Positions 35,551-44,034 of a stretch of DNA of 64,000 nucleotides are shown one piece after another. The DNA comes from Roseburia sp. Lineage in GTDB: Bacteria > Bacillota > Clostridia > Lachnospirales > Lachnospiraceae. The stretch lies in NCBI GenBank assembly GCA_023664265.1, contig JAMPFV010000001.1, positions 350,421 to 414,420 of the forward strand, in the 5' to 3' direction. Within the stretch, counting starts at the first letter, position 1. Each line of letters opens with the position of its first letter. The notes beneath the pieces were generated by a model that worked only from the letters and a program-made list of their open reading frames with translations, did no database searches and was not told where the DNA came from. Made by a program: the position numbers and the translations under genes.

Positions 35551-36483
35551 ATGAAGCCTGTATATATTATCAACGGATTTTTGGAGAGCGGGAAGACGGA
35601 GTTTATCTCGTACACGCTCTCACAGCCCTATTTTCAGATAAAGGGCACAACGCTTCTGATATTGTGCGAGGAGGGCGAGCTCGAGTATGACGAGGATATT
35701 CTGAGAAGAAGTCATACGATCGTGGAGGTCGTGGACAGGGAGGAGGACATGATGTCCGCCCACATGATGGAGCTTGAAAAGCAGCACAAGCCCGAGCGGA
35801 TTATCATCGAGTACAACGGCATGTGGAATTTCAAGAACCTCAAGATGCCTTGGCATTGGCGGGTGGAGCAGCAGATTACGACGATAAACGCGGCTACCTT
35901 TCAGAATTATTACACCAATATGCGTTCTCTGCTGGCGGAGATGATCCGCAAGTCGGAGCTGATTATATTTAACCGCTGCGACGGACTGACGGAGCAGCTT
36001 GGCAGCTTTAAGCGGAATGTAAAGGCGGTGAATCCGCAGGCGGAAATCATCTTTGAGGACAAGAACGGCGAGGTGAATCAGATATTCGAGGAGGATTTGC
36101 CGTATGACTTAAAGAGCGATATTTTGGAGCTGGATGATTACGGCTATGGGATATTTTACTTGGATGCGATGGACAATCTTGAGCGGTATATCGGCAAGAC
36201 GGTGCGGTTTACGGCGATGGTGCTGATACCTGAGAACAGCGGGGACGAGTATTTTGTGCCCGGGCGGATGGCGATGACGTGCTGTGCGGATGATATGGCG
36301 TTTCTGGGGTACGCCTGCAAATACGACAGATGCGGCGAGCTTGAGAATAAGCAGTGGGTGACGGTGACGGCGACGGTGCACAGGGAGTTTCAGCAGGACT
36401 ATAACGGCGAGGGGCCGGTGCTCCATGCGGTGAGTGTGGCGGCGGCGAAGAAGCCAAAGGAAGAGGTACTGAATTTCGCGTAG
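35551..36483 (+). CDS. CobW-like GTPase fused to DUF1980-type domain
   Basis: A 310-residue protein. The N-terminal about 180 residues form a G3E-type GTPase with P-loop GFLESGKTE (residues 8-16) and a guanine-specificity NRCD, but the CxCC metal motif of true CobW proteins is not present. The C-terminal about 110 residues (IGKTVRFTAMVL, then RMAMTCCADDMAFLGY) look like the C-terminal OB-like domain of the TIGR03943/DUF1980 (YcgQ) proteins, whose CC pair may bind metal. YcgQ/YcgR-type proteins are permease partners of CobW GTPases in other bacteria, so this fusion joins the two. Cotranscribed with the His-rich GTPase. Confidence 0.8.
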   Translation: MKPVYIINGFLESGKTEFISYTLSQPYFQIKGTTLLILCEEGELEYDEDILRRSHTIVEVVDREEDMMSAHMMELEKQHKPERIIIEYNGMWNFKNLKMPWHWRVEQQITTINAATFQNYYTNMRSLLAEMIRKSELIIFNRCDGLTEQLGSFKRNVKAVNPQAEIIFEDKNGEVNQIFEEDLPYDLKSDILELDDYGYGIFYLDAMDNLERYIGKTVRFTAMVLIPENSGDEYFVPGRMAMTCCADDMAFLGYACKYDRCGELENKQWVTVTATVHREFQQDYNGEGPVLHAVSVAAAKKPKEEVLNFA

Positions 36484-36526
36484 GGGGGCAACAGGCCCCC
36501 CCTGCAAGGTTGTAGGGCAAGAGAAA

Positions 36527-36781
36527 TCAAATCCGTGTCAGACACTCTGCCGGAGTAAAAGCAATGACTTTACTCTGTTTAAAATCTTTTACATTCCCGG
36601 TGATAATACAATCTGCATGAATGCGTTCAGCGGTTGCGCTTTGTATCGCGTCCTCAAAATCACTCCATTTCATTTCCGCTGCGCTTGCAATATCAGATAC
36701 GGTTAAGTCAGTTAGTTGGAATATCAGTTTTAACTGCTTGAGGACTTCTTCGATTTTTTCAGGATTAAGCTCTTTTTTTCC
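36527..36781 (-). pseudogene. PIN-domain toxin remnant (C-terminal part)
   Basis: On the minus strand a frame without a start codon runs from a TAA at 36784-36782 to a TGA at 36529-36527. It reads KKELNPEKIEEVLKQL and later DFEDAIQSATAERIHADCII then TGNVKDF, which is the C-terminal half of a PIN-domain VapC-type toxin with its acidic residues. The N-terminal half with the first catalytic aspartate is missing. It begins inside the end of the antitoxin gene in another frame; removal of one base from a run of seven A would join the two. Presumably an inactivated toxin-antitoxin pair. Confidence 0.7.
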
Positions 36782-36998
36782 TTAAAGCATCTTCCCTTTC
36801 CTGTTCAAAATTATAATCTTTTTTAAGGATTCCGGTCAGAGAATCCGTAAGATAGGAAACGGCAGTGTCCTTGGGGATGAATCTTCCGATTTCCTCTCCG
36901 TTTTTTGTTACAATGACTTCATGTCCGTTTATAACCATATTTAAATATTTTCCGAAATTATTCTGCATTTCCGTTTCCGTAGCAGTTGCGCTAACCAT
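36765..36998 (-). CDS. Phd/YefM-family antitoxin
   Basis: A 77-residue antitoxin of the Phd/YefM fold: ATATETEMQNNFGKYLNMV and then VIVTKNGEEIGRFIPKD form the DNA-binding dimer unit, followed by a flexible C-terminal tail (LKKDYNFEQEREDALRKK) that would cover the toxin. AGGAGG lies eight bases before the ATG. The expected partner downstream, a PIN-domain toxin, is truncated, so the antitoxin appears to be an orphan. It has its own promoter. Confidence 0.85.
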   Translation of the reverse strand: MVSATATETEMQNNFGKYLNMVINGHEVIVTKNGEEIGRFIPKDTAVSYLTDSLTGILKKDYNFEQEREDALRKKRA

Positions 36999-37030
36999 GG
37001 AATCCGCCTCCTTTTATAGTAGCTGTTTCT

Positions 37031-37058
37031 ATTATATCATTTATCATCTGTTTTACAA
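37031..37058 (-). promoter_or_regulatory. Antitoxin gene promoter
   Basis: On the minus strand TTGTAA (37053-37058) and consensus TATAAT (37031-37036) are 16 bp apart. An imperfect palindrome AGATTAT/ATAATCT lies upstream near 37100-37115 and could be an operator. Confidence 0.6.
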
Positions 37059-37217
37059 GAAATATGCAAAAACGAACAGAAAAAAATGCACTGTTAAGCA
37101 GATTATGATATAATCTTTTTGACAAGTTAAAATTTGGGGGGAGAACGCCATAGGAATATTTAATAGAACCAAAAATGATAATAATAATTTTCAATCTTTG
37201 GCAGTATATTTTTGGGT

Positions 37218-37301
37218 ATGTGTGACGGGCTTCGGCAACATTTGAAATCAGAAAATACAATGATGGAAATTGTCGAAGCAGTCTTTGACTGTGGGAGATA
37301 A
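37218..37301 (+). pseudogene. Possible AraC/Ada-type helix-turn-helix fragment
   Basis: A 27-codon frame ends in ENTMMEIVEAVFDCGR, similar to the second helix-turn-helix of AraC-family regulators (the MEIAxxxGFxSxS pattern) and stops just before ogt. It may be the tail of a lost Ada- or AraC-type regulator. The rest of the 36999-37306 gap holds the antitoxin promoter, the AGATTAT palindrome and nothing else I can identify. Confidence 0.35.
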
Positions 37302-37306
37302 GGGAA

Positions 37307-37840
37307 ATGCAGTATACGAGTAAATATGCATCGCCGCTTGGCGGTATCGTGCTGGCGGCTGACGAAATCGGTCTGACGGGTCTGTGGTTCGAGGGACAGA
37401 AGTACTTTGCGCACTCTCTTGACAAGGAAAACGAGGAAAAAGAGCTGCCGGTGTTTGAACGGGCGGGGAAGTGGCTCGATGTCTACTTTTCGGGAAAGGA
37501 GCCGGACTTTAAGCCGCCGCTTCATTTTGTGGGAAGCGCGTTTCAAAATGAGGTGTGGGAAATCCTTTGCCAGATTCCCTACGGGCAGACGACAACCTAC
37601 GGGGCTATCGCCAAACAGCTTGCCAAGCGGCGGGGGCTTGCGCGGATGTCGGCGCAGGCCGTGGGCGGCGCGGTGGCTCACAATGAAATCTCTGTTATCG
37701 TGCCCTGCCACAGAGTTGTCGGCGGGAACGGGAGCCTTACCGGATACGCGGGGGGCATTGACAGGAAGATTGCCCTGCTGAAACTGGAAAAGGGCTACAG
37801 GGACACCTTCTTTGTCCCCAAGAACAGCACCGCGCCGTAA
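37307..37840 (+). CDS. ogt: Methylated-DNA--protein-cysteine methyltransferase
   Basis: A 177-residue suicide repair protein that removes methyl groups from O6-methylguanine. The acceptor cysteine lies in IVPCHRVVGGNG, the helix-turn-helix in FQNEVWEILCQIPYGQTTTYG, and the N-terminal domain is present. AAGGG precedes the ATG. It stands between an antitoxin remnant region and a damaged transporter gene. An AraC-like fragment just upstream may be a relic of a regulator. Confidence 0.93.
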   Translation: MQYTSKYASPLGGIVLAADEIGLTGLWFEGQKYFAHSLDKENEEKELPVFERAGKWLDVYFSGKEPDFKPPLHFVGSAFQNEVWEILCQIPYGQTTTYGAIAKQLAKRRGLARMSAQAVGGAVAHNEISVIVPCHRVVGGNGSLTGYAGGIDRKIALLKLEKGYRDTFFVPKNSTAP

Positions 37841-37878
37841 GATGCGATTTGACGTTTTTCCAACGGCAAATGGGATGA

Positions 37879-39048
37879 ATGACCGGATTGGGAGTGGTAT
37901 ACTATGAGGCAAAGGCGTTTGGCGGAGGCGCGGAAAAGAGGGAGTTTTACGGGGAATTATGCGCTCTTGCAATCCCTATTGGGCTGCAGAATCTGTTGGT
38001 GGCTCTGATTGGCGCGTCGGATGCGCTGATGCTTGGAAGGCTGACGCAGGACGCCGTCTCCGCGGTCTCGCTGGCGAACCGGATTGCGTTTATTATGAAC
38101 CTGTTCAGCGGCATTACCCAGTGTTATTATCTGGTGATGAAGCTGGAGGGAAAGGCTTCCAAGAGTGTTGTGATTTCGGTGGTCACGCTCATTACGGATG
38201 TGGTAATTGACTTTTTCTTAATCTATGGCATTGCGGGCGTACCTGAGCTCGGAGCGAACGGCTCTGCGTATTCCACGGTCGCCGCCGAGCTGGTCGCGCT
38301 GATATGGTGCGTTGCGGAATCCCACAGGGGCGGGAGCACGCGCCCTGACAGGCAGGGCTTTCGGTGGTTTTCCGCGACCGTCACGAGGGATTTGTTCAAG
38401 ATCGCGCTTCCCATGCTGGGCAGCTCTCTTGCGTGGGGGCTGGGCTTCTCCCTGCATTCGCTGATCATGGGGCACCTCGGCTCAGACGCCACCGCGGCCG
38501 CGTCCATTACCGCTGTCGCGCAGGAGCTGATTACCTGCGTCTGTAAGGGTATCTCCGCGGGGGCGGGGATCATGGTCGGCAAGCTTCTGGGGCAGAATCT
38601 GTTTGACAAGGCCAAGGAGTACGGGAGAAGGTTCAGCTATATTTCCTTTTGGACGGGCGGCATTCATATGGCGCTGCTCTGTATTCTCGGCCCTGCCGTG
38701 GCGGAGTTCTTCGTGCTGTCGCAGACAGCCAGGCACTATCTGATCGTCATGCTGATATTCAGCGGGGCCTATGTGTTTGCCTACTCCGTCAACACGATCA
38801 TCGTCTGCGGCGTTTTCCCCGCGGGCGGTGACGCGAGATACGACGCGGTCAGCGTGTTTTTCGCATCTTGGTGCTTTGCATTGCCGCTGGCGCTGCTGGG
38901 GACGTTTGTGTTCCATTGGCCTGTCATAGCGGTGTATATTCTGATGTGCTCGGACGAGATTGTGAAGCTGCCGTGGCTGTATCCCCGATATAAGAAATAT
39001 CTGTGGCTCAACAACCTTACGCGGGAGGAGCGCGCCGATAACAAATAA
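37879..39048 (+). pseudogene. MATE-family efflux transporter with internal deletion
   Basis: The frame encodes 389 residues of a MATE multidrug/sodium antiporter; members usually have about 450 residues and twelve helices. The N-terminal LCALAIPIGLQNLLVALIG helix and NRIAFIMNLF are followed directly by SGITQCYYLVMKLEGKASKS, so the stretch of helices 2-4 or so between them is missing with the frame kept. The C-terminal half looks complete. The start is also poor: no ribosome site lies before ATG 37879, and the well-placed GGGAGTGG site serves ATG 37903 in another frame. Transport activity is unlikely. Confidence 0.7.
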
Positions 39049-39118
39049 AAGGCAGGAGGACAGAGACGGACAGTAAGCAATGAAAAGAAAGAAGACACAA
39101 GGGTAATGGAGGAGAACA

Positions 39119-40066
39119 ATGATCATCAACACCGGCGGGCGGACAGATACCGTCCAATATTACACAGAATGGCTTTTGAACCGTTTTTCAGAGGGGTATG
39201 TGCTGTCACGCAATCCCCTGTTTCCAAACAAAGTGACACGTTATGAGCTGACAGCGGACACCGTGGACTGCGTTGTTTTCTGCTCTAAGGATTACAAGCC
39301 GATACTTTCACGCCTGCATGAGATTACAGACCGTTTTCATACCTATTTCCATTACACGATTACTGCATACGGAAAGGATATTGAACCGGGCGTTCCGTGC
39401 ATAGAGGAAAGCATGGAAACTTTGAAAGAACTGTCTGCTTTGGTGGGAAAACAGCGTGTCACATGGAGATATGATCCTGTTCTGCTGACAAAGGAATATA
39501 CCATAGAGCGGCATTTGGAAACCTTTGAACGCATGGCAAAGGTGCTTTCCCCTCACATTGACCGCTGTATTTTCAGCTTTGTAGAGATGTATAAAAAGCT
39601 GGAAAGCAATATGCCGGAGCTGATCCCGCTGTCCGAGACGGATATGGATCTGCTGGCGCAGGGATTAGGGGCGATTGCCGGAAAATATGGCATCTATATC
39701 CAGACCTGCGGAACAAACGGTGATTTTACCCGCTATGGCATCCATTCCTCCGGCTGCATGACGCTTGATATTCTGGGAAGTGCAAACGGCATTGTGTTCA
39801 AGGACTTAAAACATAAAGGGATGCGGCAGGGCTGCCACTGTATCGAAAGCAGGGACATAGGGGCTTATGATACCTGCATGAATGGCTGTAAATACTGCTA
39901 CGCCAACAAAAACCCGCAGAAAGCATTTGAAAATTATAAATACCATGACAAAACTTCCCCCCTGCTGCTCGGTGTTGTAAAAGACGCTGACACGCTGATA
40001 CAGGGGGCGCAGAAAAGTTTTTTGGCGAAGGAACAGCAGTATGTCCAAGAAACACTTAACATTTAG
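39119..40066 (+). CDS. DUF1848 family protein
   Basis: A 315-residue protein resembling the DUF1848 family of unknown function. It has an N-terminal alpha/beta region and a C-terminal cysteine cluster, CHCIESRDIGAYDTCMNGCK then YCYANK, that may bind an iron-sulfur cluster or zinc; the arrangement recalls radical-SAM-like spore photoproduct relatives but no classical CxxxCxxC is present. GGAGGAG precedes the ATG. Base use is lower in GC than the neighbours, which suggests recent acquisition. It converges with pyrI. Confidence 0.8.
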   Translation: MIINTGGRTDTVQYYTEWLLNRFSEGYVLSRNPLFPNKVTRYELTADTVDCVVFCSKDYKPILSRLHEITDRFHTYFHYTITAYGKDIEPGVPCIEESMETLKELSALVGKQRVTWRYDPVLLTKEYTIERHLETFERMAKVLSPHIDRCIFSFVEMYKKLESNMPELIPLSETDMDLLAQGLGAIAGKYGIYIQTCGTNGDFTRYGIHSSGCMTLDILGSANGIVFKDLKHKGMRQGCHCIESRDIGAYDTCMNGCKYCYANKNPQKAFENYKYHDKTSPLLLGVVKDADTLIQGAQKSFLAKEQQYVQETLNI

Positions 40067-40144
40067 GGGGAGGAAGATTCCTCTGCCTGCGGCGGGGTTT
40101 TGACTATACACGACAGACGCTGTGCCATCAATATTTTTAAATGC

Positions 40145-40579
40145 TCAGAACCCGATACTTCCATACTTCTCCTCGCAATATTTACACCGGTATATCTCCC
40201 GCTTCTCATCCGTCAGCACAAAGATATGCGGCAGCTCCTGTTCGATGGAGGTAATGCAGCGGGGATTCCTGCACCGTATGACGTTCTTAATCTCCTTGGG
40301 GAGCGAGAGCGGCAGTTTTTGTACAATCTCCGAGTTCTTGATGACATTCACCGTGATGTTGTGGTCGATAAAGCTCAAAATATCGAGATTCAGCGTATTG
40401 ATATCGCACTCCACCTTGAGAATGTCCTTCTTTTCCATCTTGTTGCTGCGGGCGTTCTTGATAATCGCGACCGGACAGTCGAGCTTGTCCAGCCCTAAAT
40501 GCTTGTATATGCTCAGGCTCTTTCCCGCCTGAATATGGTCCAGAACAAAGCCTTCCTCAATCTTTCCGACATTTAACAT
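40145..40579 (-). CDS. pyrI: Aspartate carbamoyltransferase regulatory subunit
   Basis: A 144-residue regulatory chain that binds nucleotides and, through a zinc site, the catalytic subunit. The N-terminal allosteric domain (VGKIEEGFVLDHIQAGKS) and the C-terminal zinc cysteines (CRNPRC and CKYCEEK) are visible. The ATG at 40579 follows GGAGG; the longer frame to 40642 has no site. It lies 49 bp after pyrB and is cotranscribed. Presence of PyrI implies CTP/ATP allosteric control, as in enteric bacteria and many Clostridia. Confidence 0.95.
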   Translation of the reverse strand: MLNVGKIEEGFVLDHIQAGKSLSIYKHLGLDKLDCPVAIIKNARSNKMEKKDILKVECDINTLNLDILSFIDHNITVNVIKNSEIVQKLPLSLPKEIKNVIRCRNPRCITSIEQELPHIFVLTDEKREIYRCKYCEEKYGSIGF

Positions 40580-40628
40580 ATGGGTTCCTCCTTTTTGCGA
40601 AAACCGGTATACAAAACGATGAGAGCGC

Positions 40629-41546
40629 TTATGCGACCTCAATTTCCAATAGCGTCAGCAGCAGCGCCATGCGCACATACACGCCGTACTGCACCTGGCG
40701 GAAATAGACCGCCCGCGGGTCGTCGTCCACCTCCACGGAAATCTCGTTGACGCGCGGAAGCGGGTGGAGCACAATCATATCGTCCTTGGCAAGCTGCATT
40801 TTTTCCTTATTTAAAATATAGTAGTCCTTCAAGCGCACATAGTCCTCCTCGTTGAAGAAGCGCTCCTTCTGGACGCGGGTCATGTAGAGGATATCCAGCT
40901 CGGGCATAACCTCCTCGAGCTTCCTGATTTCGCGGAAGGGAATATTGCGCTCGCGGAGCATCTCGATAATGTATTCAGGAATGGTAAGCTCATCGGGGGA
41001 AATAAATACGAAGTTAATATTTTCATAGCGCACGAGCGCGTTAATCAGAGAATGGACGGTGCGGCCGAATTTGAGATCCCCGCACAGGCCGATGGTAAAG
41101 TTGTCGAGACGTCCTTTGATGGCGCGTATCGTTAATAGGTCGGTGAGTGTCTGGGTCGGGTGCTGATGCCCGCCGTCGCCGGCGTTGATGACCGGAATGG
41201 AGGAGAGGGAGGCGGCTACCATGGGCGCGCCCTCCTTGGGATGGCGCATGGCGCAAATATCGGCGAAGCAAGATATTACGCGGATGGTGTCGGACACGCT
41301 TTCCCCTTTGGCGGCGGAGGATGAATTGGCATCGGAGAAGCCCAGAACCTTGCCGCCGAGGTTCAGCATTGCGGCTTCAAAGCTGAGTCTTGTGCGGGTA
41401 CTCGGCTCATAAAAACAGGTTGCAAGTTTCTTGCCTTCGCAGGCGTGAGCGTATTTCTCGGGGCGCTGTTCAATGTCCTCCGCAAGCGCGAAGAGCCTGT
41501 CCAGCTCCGCAGTCGAGAAATCAAGCGGACTCATTAAATGTCTCAT
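40629..41546 (-). CDS. pyrB: Aspartate carbamoyltransferase catalytic subunit
   Basis: A 305-residue enzyme joining carbamoyl phosphate and aspartate in the second step of pyrimidine synthesis. The carbamoyl-phosphate loop [16 protein letters not shown] and the [12 protein letters not shown] motif are complete, and the C-terminal [11 protein letters not shown] is normal. The ATG at 41546 follows GGAGGAA. It has a good promoter 50 bp upstream. The leader is short with no pyrimidine attenuator or PyrR-binding structure that I can see, so control may be mainly allosteric. Confidence 0.96.
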   Translation of the reverse strand: MRHLMSPLDFSTAELDRLFALAEDIEQRPEKYAHACEGKKLATCFYEPSTRTRLSFEAAMLNLGGKVLGFSDANSSSAAKGESVSDTIRVISCFADICAMRHPKEGAPMVAASLSSIPVINAGDGGHQHPTQTLTDLLTIRAIKGRLDNFTIGLCGDLKFGRTVHSLINALVRYENINFVFISPDELTIPEYIIEMLRERNIPFREIRKLEEVMPELDILYMTRVQKERFFNEEDYVRLKDYYILNKEKMQLAKDDMIVLHPLPRVNEISVEVDDDPRAVYFRQVQYGVYVRMALLLTLLEIEVA

Positions 41547-41595
41547 AGTGTTCCTCCATTTCGATATTGGTTCCAAGGTTGTTTAAACTTTTGAT

Positions 41596-41624
41596 ATAAT
41601 AGCACATTGGCATGAACGTTTCAA
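41596..41624 (-). promoter_or_regulatory. pyrBI promoter
   Basis: On the minus strand TTGAAA (41619-41624) and TATTAT (41596-41601) are 17 bp apart, each one base from consensus. Confidence 0.7.
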
Positions 41625-41693
41625 GACAATACGCCAATAAAAATAATAAATGTGCGGGCGCTCAATTTTTTATAGTCAGGGCAGGGGAATATA

Positions 41694-41702
41694 TGCTATA
41701 AT
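41694..41702 (+). promoter_or_regulatory. Extended -10 promoter before the PH-domain gene
   Basis: TGCTATAAT is a consensus extended -10 element, with a weak TAGTCA 18 bp upstream as -35. It faces away from the pyrBI promoter. Confidence 0.5.
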
Positions 41703-41780
41703 ACCTAGGGAAACGCCAAGGCGGCTTCTGAAAAGAGGAGACGCGGTACGGCAGAGAAAAGAAAGGAGCAGTATTGCGAG

Positions 41781-42149
41781 ATGCAGTTTAGAGAGAGAAA
41801 AAGATGGGTATTTTTGGGCTTGCCGTTTACTTTTACGGTATACACGATAAAGGAAGAGGTGGTGACGGTAAACACCGGCTTCCTGAATCGGGAGGAGAAC
41901 GACTGCTACATGTACAAGATACAGGATGTAACGCTGAAAACATCCCTGTTTGAGCGGATGTTCGGGCTGGGGACCATCGTCTGCCACACAGGGGACACCA
42001 CGGATCCGCAGCTGGTTCTGTTACATATTAAAAATTCCAAGGCGATAAAACAGTTCCTTCTGGAGCAGTCCGAGGAGGCCAGAAGGAAGCGCCGCACGAT
42101 GAATATGCTGGATATAGGAGCTTCCGGAGACGGAGATTTTGAAGAGTAA
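41781..42149 (+). CDS. Bacterial PH-domain-like small protein
   Basis: A 122-residue soluble protein. A single beta-rich domain ([19 protein letters not shown], then [20 protein letters not shown] and GTIVCH) matches the bacterial PH domain type (bPH2, YdbS/YdbT-like), followed by a charged helix ([14 protein letters not shown]). Such domains are often membrane associated, but there is no transmembrane helix here. The stop codon overlaps the ATG of the next gene (TAATG), so translation is coupled to the carboxypeptidase. Confidence 0.75.
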   Translation: MQFRERKRWVFLGLPFTFTVYTIKEEVVTVNTGFLNREENDCYMYKIQDVTLKTSLFERMFGLGTIVCHTGDTTDPQLVLLHIKNSKAIKQFLLEQSEEARRKRRTMNMLDIGASGDGDFEE

Positions 42150-43513
42150 TGCAAAATAATAGGAAGAATGATGTCAGGGAAGGCCTGAGCGACGCGGAGC
42201 GCAGCCGCAGACGGAGCCGGCGGCTTGAGGAGATGAGGCGCCAAAAACAGCGTCAGGAGAGACTGCGGCGTCTGGCGATTCCCGTCGCTGCGGGCGTGCT
42301 GGTCTGCATGGTGTTGATATTTGCCGGCGTGCATGTCCTTTCTGTGCGGGCGCGGCGGCGCGAGAACCCGAATAATACTTATAACGGGCAGACGGCGCAG
42401 TCTCAAACGCAACAGGAATCAAACGCATTGGAGCCGGAGACGCAGCAACAGACCTCAAGTGCAGCCGAGCCGGAGACACAGCAACAGACCTCAAGCGCAT
42501 TGGAGCCGGAGACACGGGAATCCGCTACATCTGAGCGGGAGCCCTCACAAAGCTCCAAGGGCAATGGGATGTATGCGGTGATTGGTATGAACGGCTCTCA
42601 AGCGGGCGGATTAATCGGACAGGCCGGCAGCGACGACGCGGCGGAGCTGTGGACAATCTGCGAGAGCGGACTTCTCGGCCTCGGCAGGCTTACGAAAGAG
42701 AATCCGCCGTTTACGGCAATCACTACGGAGCAGACGGTCGCGCTCGGTGACGAGATGCACAGCGAGAACGCGGTGTTTATCAACGCCTCGGAGGGAACGG
42801 TGCTTGCACAGAGGGGTGCGTGGACAACGATACCGCCGGCTTCCATGACAAAGATATTGACCGTGCTGGTCGCGGCGGAGCATGTGACGGATATAGAAGA
42901 TACGTTTACCATGACGGAGAACGCCGCAGGATACAGTCTGGCGCATGACTGTGCAGGCGTGGGCTTTGTGAGGGGGGAGGAGGTTCCGGTGCGCGATTTG
43001 TTCTATGGAACGGCCCTGCAATCAGGTGCGGATGCCGCCGTAGGACTTGCGGAATATGTGGCGGGTTCCCATGAGGCCTTTGTGGAGCTGATGAATGAGC
43101 GGCTGGAACAGCTTGGCCTCTCGGATACCGCGCATTTTACAAACTGTGTTGGTATCTATGACGTCAATCATTATTGCACGGTTTATGACATGACTGTCAT
43201 AATGAAGGCGGCGTATGACAACCCGTTTTGCAGGGAGGTTTTGTCGGAGCATATCTATACGACGGAGAGCACGCCGCAGCATCCGGAGGGCATTGAGATT
43301 TCAAATTGGTTTTTGAGACGGATAGAGGACAAGGACACCCACGGGGAGGTTCTGTGCGCAAAGACCGGCTATGTGGACGAGTCCGGCAACTGCGCGGCAA
43401 GTCTCCAGGTGGGCGGCGACGGGACGGTATATATCTGTGCTACAGCCCATGCGCCGGGCAATTGGCGCTGTATTGAGGATCATGTGGCGCTGTATCAGCG
43501 TTTCGTGCCGTGA
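42149..43513 (+). CDS. D-alanyl-D-alanine carboxypeptidase (PBP5/DacF family)
   Basis: A 454-residue membrane-anchored class C low-mass PBP trimming stem peptides. A very basic cytoplasmic N-terminus (about residues 15-45) precedes one transmembrane helix (about 47-68) and a Gln/Ser/Glu linker with threefold EPETQQQTSS-type repeats, then the catalytic domain. Active-site motifs are SMTK in PPASMTKILTV, SGA in LQSGADAAVGLA (the usual third residue is N) and KTG in CAKTGYVDESG. The C-terminal beta domain of DacA is absent. The inverted anchor, at the N-terminus rather than C-terminus, is notable. Confidence 0.88.
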   Translation: MQNNRKNDVREGLSDAERSRRRSRRLEEMRRQKQRQERLRRLAIPVAAGVLVCMVLIFAGVHVLSVRARRRENPNNTYNGQTAQSQTQQESNALEPETQQQTSSAAEPETQQQTSSALEPETRESATSEREPSQSSKGNGMYAVIGMNGSQAGGLIGQAGSDDAAELWTICESGLLGLGRLTKENPPFTAITTEQTVALGDEMHSENAVFINASEGTVLAQRGAWTTIPPASMTKILTVLVAAEHVTDIEDTFTMTENAAGYSLAHDCAGVGFVRGEEVPVRDLFYGTALQSGADAAVGLAEYVAGSHEAFVELMNERLEQLGLSDTAHFTNCVGIYDVNHYCTVYDMTVIMKAAYDNPFCREVLSEHIYTTESTPQHPEGIEISNWFLRRIEDKDTHGEVLCAKTGYVDESGNCAASLQVGGDGTVYICATAHAPGNWRCIEDHVALYQRFVP

Positions 43514-43928
43514 GCACGCGCTCAAACAGCAGTCCGGCAAGACACCAGAAAGGCAGGAAATCCAGACGAATCAGCCCCTTTACGTGCCATTTGCTTCGGT
43601 TATAGTTCCAAGGACAGAGCGCGTGCCGGTCAAGGAGACGGCCGCCGGTGTATTCGCCCGTAAAGATGCAGAGCGCGTAAATCAGCCCCCGGACTGCCGT
43701 CGGACATTTCCGTATCAGAAGAAATAAGGGCTTAAAGAGCGCGGCGCAGCCGTAGATGGGGAACATCCACAGGGAGGTCTGCCCCATAAGCTGCATCTCG
43801 CGGCGGCGCAGCGCACCGAGCGCGGTGAAGATGATTTCAATGCACCAGCCGATGACGCCGCAGCGCAGGAAGTCCGCCGCACTGTTTTTCAAAAATTGAA
43901 AAGGTAAAGGATTAATTGGAGTTTTCAT
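43440..43928 (-). CDS. Putative ABC-transporter type IV membrane protein (CmpB/PF06541)
   Basis: A 162-residue polytopic protein with about four helices. The stretch RCGVIGWCIEIIFT and later LMGQTSLWMFPIYGCAALFKPL match the PF06541 family, called putative ABC transporter permease although no ATPase is linked here. GEYTGGRLLDR and CPWNY are also family marks. Its last 74 bases overlap the 3' end of the convergent carboxypeptidase gene. The ribosome site is weak. Confidence 0.75.
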   Translation of the reverse strand: MKTPINPLPFQFLKNSAADFLRCGVIGWCIEIIFTALGALRRREMQLMGQTSLWMFPIYGCAALFKPLFLLIRKCPTAVRGLIYALCIFTGEYTGGRLLDRHALCPWNYNRSKWHVKGLIRLDFLPFWCLAGLLFERVLTARNADTAPHDPQYSANCPAHGL

Positions 43929-44034
43929 GCCATAAGCATACCCGATTTTCCTTTACCTTATTCATCTGTAGAAAAATGCGGTAATCGTAGCGGTGGTTAG
44001 GAAAGAATTTATAGCGTAAGCGTAGCTTGCGTTT

